Shown here: positions 1-4,454 of the stretch, one piece after another | How positions within the stretch are numbered: the first letter of the stretch is position 1 | Layout of the letters: each line of letters begins with the position of its first letter | Origin: Candidatus Bathyarchaeota archaeon | Lineage (GTDB): Archaea > Thermoproteota > Bathyarchaeia > 40CM-2-53-6 > FEN-987 | Length of the DNA: 6,802 nt | Assembly: GCA_023247835.1 (NCBI GenBank) | Contig: JAHFFU010000057.1 | Location: forward strand, 1 to 6,802 | Direction: 5' to 3' | Notes under the pieces: generated by a model | Told to the model about the DNA's origin: nothing | What the model saw: the letters and a program-made list of their open reading frames with translations, nothing else | Database searches by the model: none | Made by a program: the position numbers and the translations under genes

Positions 1-1424
1 CGCAAGAACTGCTGAAGCTGAACGCTAAAGGCATAGTTCTATCCGGCGGTCCGGCCAGCGTCTACGATCAGGGCGCTCCCAAGTGTGACCCTGGCATTTT
101 CCGGTTAGGCGTGCCTGTACTGGGTATCTGCTACGGCCTGCAGCTCATGGTTCAAATGCTGGGTGGCCGCGTGAAATCCACAAACCGCCGCGAATATGGA
201 AAGACCGAGCTCAAAGTCAAGGATAGTTCCGACCTCTTTCGCGGAATAAACGGCCGATTAATCTCGTGGATGAGCCATGGCGATTACGCGGAAACCCTTC
301 CTGAAGGGTTCGAGGTCATTGCGAGTTCCGAAAATTGCCATACCGCCGCCATACGAGATCCCTCACGTCGGCTGTATGGAGTCCAGTTTCATCCGGAGGT
401 CGCGCACACTGAGAATGGGGTACAGATCATCAGGAATTTTGCGACAGGAATAAGCGGTTGTTCCTCAACTTGGAACCCACTGTCGATAATCGAAACAGCG
501 GTACAGCAAATCCGGTCTGAAGTTGGAAATGACAAGGTGCTGTCCGCTATCAGTGGTGGAGTCGACTCCACCACGACCGCAGTGCTCGTGCAGAGGGCCG
601 TAGGCAACCGTCTGACAAGCGTCTTCGTGAATCATGGCCTCTTGAGAAAGGGAGAAGAAAAGGTAATCCTGAGGGCTCTGAAGGAAGAGCTCAACCTGAA
701 TTTGCACTACGTGGATGCCTCTGAAAGATTCCTCAAACGACTCAACGGAGTGGCTGACCCTGAGCAGAAACGGAAGATAATCGGTGAGGAATTTATCAAA
801 GTGTTTGAGGAGGAGAGCAGGAGGCTCGGAGCGTTTCGATGGCTCGCTCAAGGAACACTTTACCCGGACGTGATCGAGAGTGCAGGTACAGGAAGTCCCG
901 CGTCTCGAATTAAGACGCATCACAATGTGGGAGGGATTCCGGAATGGTCGAAGTTTCGAATTATCGAACCTTTGAAGTTCCTGTACAAGGATGAAGTTCG
1001 GAAGATTGCAAAAGAACTAGGCGTGCCCGACGTAATTGTGAAAGCACATCCCTTCCCAGGCCCAGGTTTAGCAGTTCGTGTAATTGGCGAGGTAACAAAG
1101 GAGAAACTTAGCATATGTCGGGATGCCAGCGCGATAGTCGAGGGTGTCCTGGCCCGCCATGGGCTTTACGACTCTGTTTGGCAGGCATTCGCTACGGTCG
1201 GCGATGACATGGCCGTAGGCGTTCTTGGCGATCAGCGCCAACTTGGGCGAATAGTTACCGTTCGTATTGTCAAGTCGCTGGACGGTATGACCGCAGACTG
1301 GGCCGTGATTCCGGCCGAGGTTCTGCAGGAGCTCAGTAGCCGAATCACGGGCGAAGTGCCCGGCGTTACCTGGGTAACTTACGCAATAAGCTCAAAACCG
1401 CCATCCACAATCGAGCCGTGCTAG
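1..1424 (+). CDS. guaA: GMP synthase (glutamine-hydrolysing), single-chain, 5'-truncated by window edge
   Basis: The enzyme converts XMP to GMP using ATP and the amide of glutamine, the last step of guanine nucleotide synthesis in the cytosol. The reading frame is open from base 3, so the true start lies outside the window, about 40 residues upstream by comparison with E. coli GuaA (Cys86). The class I amidotransferase part shows the nucleophile in GICYGLQ (Cys codon 129-131) and the His/Glu pair in QFHPEV (codons from 390). The ATP-pyrophosphatase part has the P-loop SGGVDS (552-569), LAQGTLYPDVIES and the HPFPGPGLAVR segment. The C-terminal dimerisation/XMP-binding domain ends in DGMTADWAVIP and SSKPPSTIEPC. 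Both halves lie on one chain, unlike the two-subunit enzyme of many Euryarchaeota. No frameshift is seen. The last residues, IEPC, differ from the common IEWE. The gene is convergent with the erpA-like gene, 91 bp away. Confidence 0.97.
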   Translation, partial: QELLKLNAKGIVLSGGPASVYDQGAPKCDPGIFRLGVPVLGICYGLQLMVQMLGGRVKSTNRREYGKTELKVKDSSDLFRGINGRLISWMSHGDYAETLPEGFEVIASSENCHTAAIRDPSRRLYGVQFHPEVAHTENGVQIIRNFATGISGCSSTWNPLSIIETAVQQIRSEVGNDKVLSAISGGVDSTTTAVLVQRAVGNRLTSVFVNHGLLRKGEEKVILRALKEELNLNLHYVDASERFLKRLNGVADPEQKRKIIGEEFIKVFEEESRRLGAFRWLAQGTLYPDVIESAGTGSPASRIKTHHNVGGIPEWSKFRIIEPLKFLYKDEVRKIAKELGVPDVIVKAHPFPGPGLAVRVIGEVTKEKLSICRDASAIVEGVLARHGLYDSVWQAFATVGDDMAVGVLGDQRQLGRIVTVRIVKSLDGMTADWAVIPAEVLQELSSRITGEVPGVTWVTYAISSKPPSTIEPC

Positions 1425-1475
1425 TCGGTATCGAATCGCCTGACTATGGGCCTTCAGCATTGCGTTCGCTGGTTG

Positions 1476-1510
1476 CGAAGAAAAGTAGTCGCTTAGGAAA
1501 AGGGAAATTT
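1476..1510 (-). terminator. Possible pyrimidine-rich terminator of the erpA-like gene
   Basis: Read on the minus strand just past the stop codon at 1516 are two T-rich tracts, TTTCCCTTTTCC (1508-1497) and ACTTTTCTTCG (about 1486-1476). Archaeal RNA polymerase terminates at T-rich stretches without needing a hairpin, so these are plausible termination sites between the convergent genes. The tracts are interrupted by C, so this is weak. Confidence 0.3.
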
Positions 1511-1515
1511 CTAGT

Positions 1516-1863
1516 CTACTTTGGTTTGAAAGAGTGGCCGCAACCACATGTCTCAGTTGCGTTGGGGTTGTTGACTCTGAAGCCTTCACCCATAACCGTC
1601 TCGACATAGTCTACTTCTGAGCCATCCACGTACTGGGCGCTCTGCTCGTCAACTACAAGCTTGACTCCGTGAGCCTCTATGACTTGGTCTCCGTCCGACT
1701 GGTTGTCGAAGGCCAAACCGTACTGGAAACCGCTGCAACCGCCGCCAGATACGTAGAGGCGTAGCGCCGTGTTCTTTTTGCTTTGCTTCTCCAATGCTGC
1801 CTTAACTTTCTCTGCAGCCTTCTCAGTCAAAGAAATCTTCAGCGTACTTGGTGAATGTAGCAT
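1516..1863 (-). CDS. erpA: A-type iron-sulfur cluster carrier (HesB/IscA/ErpA family)
   Basis: This 115-residue protein belongs to the A-type carriers, which accept [2Fe-2S]/[4Fe-4S] clusters from the assembly scaffold and pass them to apo-enzymes in the cytosol. The three cluster-binding cysteines are present: Cys43 in GGGCSGFQYG, and Cys106 and Cys108 in TCGCGHSF near the C terminus. The GGGCSGFQYG form, the VDY segment and VNNPNA resemble ErpA more than IscA (which has SGCSGMAY), so the symbol reflects subfamily resemblance. Length is normal for the family. The ATG at 1863 is chosen because it lies about 34 nt from a TATA-like box and only about 11 residues precede the conserved LTEKAAEKVK region. 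No other isc or suf gene is in view. It is transcribed away from the deacetylase gene and may share a control region with it. Confidence 0.95.
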   Translation of the reverse strand: MLHSPSTLKISLTEKAAEKVKAALEKQSKKNTALRLYVSGGGCSGFQYGLAFDNQSDGDQVIEAHGVKLVVDEQSAQYVDGSEVDYVETVMGEGFRVNNPNATETCGCGHSFKPK

Positions 1864-1893
1864 TCCTACGCACTGCTGGCGATTATTACGTAT

Positions 1894-1905
1894 GGATTAT
1901 TTAAG
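1894..1905 (-). promoter_or_regulatory. TATA-like box of the erpA-like gene
   Basis: The minus strand reads CTTAAATAATCC here, close to the archaeal box A consensus. Its centre is about 36 nt before the ATG at 1863. With the usual 24-26 nt from box to transcription start, the mRNA would begin near 1875 with a leader of about 10 nt. The plus-strand reading (TTATTTAAG) is also AT-rich and could serve the divergent deacetylase gene, but that is less certain. Confidence 0.55.
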
Positions 1906-1934
1906 TTTGGGTTACTGAAAACTTCAACCCAAAC
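1905..1934. promoter_or_regulatory. Perfect 9-bp inverted repeat in the divergent promoter region (candidate operator)
   Basis: The arms are GTTTGGGTT (1905-1913) and AACCCAAAC (1926-1934), perfectly complementary, with a 12-bp spacer. Arm centres are 21 bp apart, two helical turns, as expected for a dimeric regulator contacting one DNA face. The left arm touches the upstream edge of the minus-strand TATA-like box, where TFB binds, so an occupied site could control the erpA-like gene, the deacetylase gene or both. It could instead form an RNA hairpin if transcribed in the deacetylase leader. The regulator is unknown. Confidence 0.45.
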
Positions 1935-1973
1935 GCATAACAAACGCTCCACTTTCCAAGTGAATGTAAACGC

Positions 1974-1986
1974 CCCTCCGGGAGGT
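1974..1986 (+). promoter_or_regulatory. Strong Shine-Dalgarno site of the deacetylase gene, with overlapping small hairpin
   Basis: GGGAGGT (1980-1986) lies 7 nt before the ATG at 1994 and fixes that start. The preceding CCTC (1975-1978) can pair with GAGG (1982-1985) around a 3-nt loop, which would partly hide the ribosome site. The stem is only 4 bp. Confidence 0.6.
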
Positions 1987-1993
1987 TTCCTCT

Positions 1994-3130
1994 ATGACCC
2001 AGACGCTCGGCGTCGTCTACAGCGATGCATTTCAACAGTATGACTTCGGGCCGACCCATCCGCTTAAGCCAACCAGGCTGAAGTTGACGTACGAACTAAT
2101 GAAAGCAATCAACTTACTCTCTTCTCCCAACGTGAAGGTAAGCGAACCGCGGGAGGCGAGCCGCGAGGAACTTCTGCTTTTCCATGATGAGAAGTACGTG
2201 GACCTAATAGAGGATGTAAGCAAATCGGGCAAAGGGTTCCTTGATTTGGGCGACACGCCCGCCTTCGGGGGGTGCTATGGGGCGTCTGCGCTCGCCGTAG
2301 GCGCTTCTCTGAGCGCAGTTGACCTAGTCATGTCCGGTAAAGTCACGCATGCGATGAATATTGCTGGGGGGCTGCACCATGCTCATCCAAGTCGCGCATC
2401 TGGGTTTTGCATATTCAACGATCCCGCCGTCTCAATAGCCTATCTGAAGAAGAAATACGCCCTTGAGAAGATCCTTTACTTAGATGTAGACGCACACCAC
2501 GGAGACGGCGTAATGTACGGATTCTATTCAGATGCCGGCGTCTTGGACATAGACTTCCACGAGGACGGCCATCATCTTTTTCCTGGTACCGGATTCACTG
2601 ACGAGATAGGGGAAGGCAAGGCTTCCGGCACGAAGATCAACATACCACTATCCCCGCTAACGGGTGACGGGCTGTACATGAAGTTGTTTCGGGAGATCGT
2701 TCCCGCGGCTGTAAGGAAGTATCGGCCGGAAATGTTGTTGTTGCAGTGCGGAGCAGACGCGCATGCAAACGACCTTCTCGCTCACTTGCAATTGACGACT
2801 AAGGCTTACAGCGAGGTCGCCAAAATTGTTACCGAATTGGCGCATGAGGTGGCTGGTGGCCGCCTAGTTGTCTTCGGCGGCGGCGGTTACAACCTAGCCA
2901 ATGTTGCGAGAACGTGGACAGCCGTTGCATCAACGCTAGTTGATTATACACCTCCCAGAACCGTTCCAAGGGATTGGCAAAGGTTGTTCGAAGCCCTCGT
3001 AGGTGAGAAAGCTCCAGAGAGCGTCAGCAGCGAGGGCGAGACAAAGGCCGAACTTTCAAATGCAGTGATGCTTAGACAAACGGCTGAGATTCTGAGGGAC
3101 CTAAAGCGAAGAATACCATACTTAGCGTAG
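1994..3130 (+). CDS. acuC: AcuC-type / class I histone-deacetylase-family protein (Zn-dependent deacetylase)
   Basis: The 378-residue protein has the arginase-deacetylase fold of class I HDACs and is about the length of bacterial AcuC. By family, it should hydrolyse acetyl groups (or related acyl groups) from lysine side chains in the cytosol; bacterial AcuC reactivates acetyl-CoA synthetase. All key residues are visible: the His pair H128/H129 in GGLHHAH; zinc ligands D166 and H168 in LDVDAHHGDG and D255 in QCGADAH; and the transition-state Tyr Y299 in GGGGYN. The PGTG loop (residues 197-200) is also present. The N terminus (YSDAFQQYDFGPTHPLKPTR) is typical of AcuC. Catalytic competence is therefore likely. 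The true substrate (metabolic enzyme, chromatin protein or small acylated polyamine) cannot be read from the sequence. It is divergent from the erpA-like gene and ends 25 bp from a convergent gene. TTTTT right after the stop (3131-3135) may help termination. Confidence 0.95.
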   Translation: MTQTLGVVYSDAFQQYDFGPTHPLKPTRLKLTYELMKAINLLSSPNVKVSEPREASREELLLFHDEKYVDLIEDVSKSGKGFLDLGDTPAFGGCYGASALAVGASLSAVDLVMSGKVTHAMNIAGGLHHAHPSRASGFCIFNDPAVSIAYLKKKYALEKILYLDVDAHHGDGVMYGFYSDAGVLDIDFHEDGHHLFPGTGFTDEIGEGKASGTKINIPLSPLTGDGLYMKLFREIVPAAVRKYRPEMLLLQCGADAHANDLLAHLQLTTKAYSEVAKIVTELAHEVAGGRLVVFGGGGYNLANVARTWTAVASTLVDYTPPRTVPRDWQRLFEALVGEKAPESVSSEGETKAELSNAVMLRQTAEILRDLKRRIPYLA

Positions 3131-3155
3131 TTTTTCGTTCAAACTGGAATAGACA

Positions 3156-4034
3156 TCAAGTATTCTCAAGCAATCCTTCTTGCGGTTTCAAGGCTCCGGT
3201 GAGGAGGTCCTTCTGAACTCGAAGGTAGTCTTCAGGCGTTCCAACGTCTGCCCAGTAGCCCTCGTGTTTATAACCGAAAATTGTCCCTTCTCTCATCAGC
3301 CTGGGGAACACGTCCAACTCAAGTGAGGTCCGCCTCCCCTTTGGGATCTTGGCGAGGACCGACGGGCGAATTACGTAGAGACCGGCGTTTACCCAGACTT
3401 CACCTGCGGGTTGTTTTCGCGGTTTCTCGACGAAGCTTACCACTCTATTATCGTCGTCGAGTTCCACGGCCCCGAATCTTGTTGGCGTTCTTGACCTTGC
3501 TATTACGATAGTTGCCAATGAATTAGATTTCTTGTGGGCGTAAATGAGCTTGTCAAGGTCGAGTCCTGAAAATATTACATCGCCGTTCAGGGCTAGGAAG
3601 TCGGAGCTAATCATGGGCTCAGCGTTCTTGATTGCTCCTCCCGTGTCGAGAGGTTCTTTCTCGAAGCTGTAGCGCAGCCTTATTCCTAGCTTGTGCTCAT
3701 CCAGGTATCGGACCATCTGTTCCTGCAAGTAGCCGATTGCCAGAATTATCCTATCAAACTCGTAGCGCTTCAGGTACTCGATCTGGTACTCTACCAATGC
3801 TTGGTAACCTATCGGAAGAAGCGGTTTAGGCGTCGAGAAGGAAGATGGCCTCAGTCGCGTCTCAAGGCCGCCGCAAAGAATCAACGCCGTTCTTTCAGGG
3901 CGAAATTGCTCCATGCCGATCTTCAGGAGGAATTCCGCGGTCTCAGACCGATTGGTGAACCTTGTGCCATCAACGAGCAGGTCCAATTTGTGCATCAGTG
4001 ACGGGTCGAGGGTCATACTGTACCGGCGTTTCAT
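3156..4034 (-). CDS. Fusion of ribbon-helix-helix DNA-binding domain and sugar-1-phosphate nucleotidyltransferase
   Basis: From the ATG at 4034 the protein has 292 residues. Residues 2-44 fit an RHH (CopG/NikR/Arc-like) domain: a basic beta strand KRRYSMTL, helix A from DPSLMHKLDLLV, and helix B from NRSETAEFLLKIG. Residues from about 50 to the end are a nucleotidyltransferase of the GDP-mannose/dTDP-glucose pyrophosphorylase superfamily. They show GGLETRLRP (55-63), PKP (69-71), NGD with metal ligand D152, VEKP (202-205), VNAG (215-218) and DVGTP (263-267). Such enzymes join NTP and a sugar 1-phosphate to give NDP-sugar and PPi for glycan or glycolipid synthesis; the EPLDTGGAIKNAE region leans towards mannose-1-phosphate guanylyltransferases. 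There is no C-terminal left-handed beta-helix. An in-frame ATG at 4058 would add 8 residues, but it lies only about 3 nt past the TATA-like box and so probably upstream of the transcript start. The ATG at 4016 would cut into the RHH strand. The third signature glycine is Glu58. Confidence 0.9.
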   Translation of the reverse strand: MKRRYSMTLDPSLMHKLDLLVDGTRFTNRSETAEFLLKIGMEQFRPERTALILCGGLETRLRPSSFSTPKPLLPIGYQALVEYQIEYLKRYEFDRIILAIGYLQEQMVRYLDEHKLGIRLRYSFEKEPLDTGGAIKNAEPMISSDFLALNGDVIFSGLDLDKLIYAHKKSNSLATIVIARSRTPTRFGAVELDDDNRVVSFVEKPRKQPAGEVWVNAGLYVIRPSVLAKIPKGRRTSLELDVFPRLMREGTIFGYKHEGYWADVGTPEDYLRVQKDLLTGALKPQEGLLENT

Positions 4035-4043
4035 GGCTGGCCT

Positions 4044-4075
4044 AGTAATACATGACATGCTTTAATTGTATTACT
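4044..4075. promoter_or_regulatory. Inverted repeat AGTAATAC-N16-GTATTACT bracketing the promoter (candidate RHH operator)
   Basis: Arms 4044-4051 and 4068-4075 are perfect reverse complements separated by 16 bp. Each core, GTAATAC or GTATTAC, is itself a 7-bp palindrome around a central A/T, the kind of short symmetric site an RHH dimer could cover. The TATA-like box of the RHH-nucleotidyltransferase gene lies largely in the spacer. The geometry recalls the NikR operator (GTATGA-N16-TCATAC), another RHH protein, although the bases differ. Binding here would block TBP/TFB, so negative autoregulation is the simplest reading. Confidence 0.5.
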
Positions 4076-4219
4076 GCCGATCTCCCTGTAGCCGTGGATG
4101 CCTTGGCGGACATATGCCCCGCTTGCGGAAGCAGAGAAATGGAATACCTCTCCGCTTTCGAGCAGGGGGCTCAGGTCAAGTGCACCAACTGCACTAGCAT
4201 TTGGTGGAACTATAGCTAA
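4052..4219 (+). CDS. Small zinc-ribbon protein (55 aa, or 41 aa from an internal GTG)
   Basis: The ORF contains three CxxC pairs: Cys3/Cys6, Cys22/Cys25 (CPACG) and Cys44/Cys47 (CTNC). The last two, 18 residues apart, form a standard zinc-ribbon pattern, and the protein ends in WWNYS. Small archaeal zinc ribbons often act as nucleic-acid or protein-binding partners; no specific role can be assigned. The ATG at 4052 has no Shine-Dalgarno and no clear TATA box upstream. A GTG at 4094 would give a leaderless 41-residue protein that keeps the CPAC/CTNC knuckles and sits about 26-30 nt from the AT-rich box at 4061-4070; this start is equally or more likely. The opposite strand is open over most of the same stretch (to 4231) but shows no recognisable domain. 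The gene overlaps the proposed operator of the divergent RHH-nucleotidyltransferase gene, so the two may be co-regulated. Confidence 0.6.
   Translation: MTCFNCITADLPVAVDALADICPACGSREMEYLSAFEQGAQVKCTNCTSIWWNYS
4061..4070 (-). promoter_or_regulatory. TATA-like box of the RHH-nucleotidyltransferase gene, possibly bidirectional
   Basis: The minus strand reads TACAATTAAA. Its centre is 31-32 nt before the ATG at 4034, which would give a nearly leaderless transcript starting around 4040 and supports that start over the ATG at 4058. No Shine-Dalgarno precedes either ATG. The plus-strand reading TTTAATTGTA is similarly AT-rich and would place a plus-strand transcript start near 4090-4094, at the alternative GTG of the zinc-ribbon gene. 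Confidence 0.5.
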
Positions 4220-4229
4220 TTTCAAACCC

Positions 4230-4342
4230 ACTTACCGGGGTGGAATTTGCCAGCCAAGGACAGAGTGATGGCGTAAGTAATACATTTGAACCGAAATCTT
4301 CAGAATAAGTAATATCTATCCACGGTAAGTACTTCAACTTAC
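4230..4342. repeat. Cluster of GTAAGT/GTAATAC words upstream of ppdK
   Basis: This AT-rich noncoding stretch repeats one family of words: ACTTAC (4230-4235), GTAAGTAATAC (4273-4283), ATAAGTAATAT (4305-4315), GTAAGT (4325-4330) and ACTTAC (4337-4342). The last two form a 6-bp inverted repeat with a 6-bp spacer. AGTAATACAT at 4276-4285 is identical over 10 bp to 4044-4053 in the RHH-nucleotidyltransferase promoter. The cluster probably contains protein-binding sites for control of ppdK. It lies between the zinc-ribbon stop and the ppdK leader. Confidence 0.45.
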
Positions 4343-4348
4343 ATTCCT

Positions 4349-4414
4349 AGGAGGCTTTCAAAATCAAGCACGAATGCCGGAGTGCCTTCGTGCGTTAGTT
4401 CTCGGGAATATTCC
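4349..4414 (+). promoter_or_regulatory. ppdK leader: orphan Shine-Dalgarno, 7-bp stem-loop and 10-bp palindrome
   Basis: AGGAGG (4349-4354) has no usable start codon at normal spacing; the next ATG (4374) is 19 nt away and opens only a 19-codon ORF ending at 4433. GCACGAA (4368-4374) pairs perfectly with TTCGTGC (4387-4393) around a 12-nt loop. GGAATATTCC (4405-4414) is a perfect palindrome; its AATATT core could also act as a weak TATA box about 45 nt before the ppdK start. Whether transcription starts upstream or downstream of the hairpin decides if it acts as RNA structure. Confidence 0.35.
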
Positions 4415-4441
4415 TTCGAATTTGCACGGTTGATGACTTGC

Positions 4442-4447
4442 GGGGAG
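4442..4447 (+). promoter_or_regulatory. Shine-Dalgarno site fixing the TTG start of ppdK
   Basis: GGGGAG lies 7 nt before the TTG at 4455. An in-frame TGA at 4434-4436 excludes any longer N terminus, and there is no in-frame ATG or GTG between that stop and the conserved YLFEEG region. Confidence 0.55.
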
Positions 4448-4454
4448 AAATAGT

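Noticed and set aside
465..923. Long minus-strand ORF of 152 codons inside guaA
   Set aside because: It is antisense to the conserved ATP-pyrophosphatase domain, and its translation shows no family features.
1418..1609. Plus-strand 63-codon ORF starting at a GTG that overlaps the guaA stop
   Set aside because: About half lies antisense to the clearly conserved erpA-like gene, including its Cys-containing C terminus. There is no Shine-Dalgarno and no recognisable motif.
3994..4016. Downstream ATG at 4016 as the start of the RHH-nucleotidyltransferase
   Set aside because: It would remove most of the basic beta strand that defines the RHH fold, whereas the ATG at 4034 fits the TATA-like box spacing.
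4031..4231. Minus-strand 66-codon ORF opposite the zinc-ribbon gene
   Set aside because: It has no domain, no promoter or ribosome site, and overlaps the RHH-enzyme start in another frame. The opposing frame has three CxxC pairs and is the better candidate.
4368..4393. tRNA, CRISPR or riboswitch reading of the ppdK leader hairpin
   Set aside because: There is no cloverleaf, no regularly spaced repeats with spacers, and no known riboswitch core that I can recognise; only a simple 7-bp stem is visible.
4374..4433. 19-codon ORF in the ppdK leader as a definite gene
   Set aside because: The only Shine-Dalgarno is 19 nt upstream, too far for normal initiation. It is kept only as part of the leader observation.
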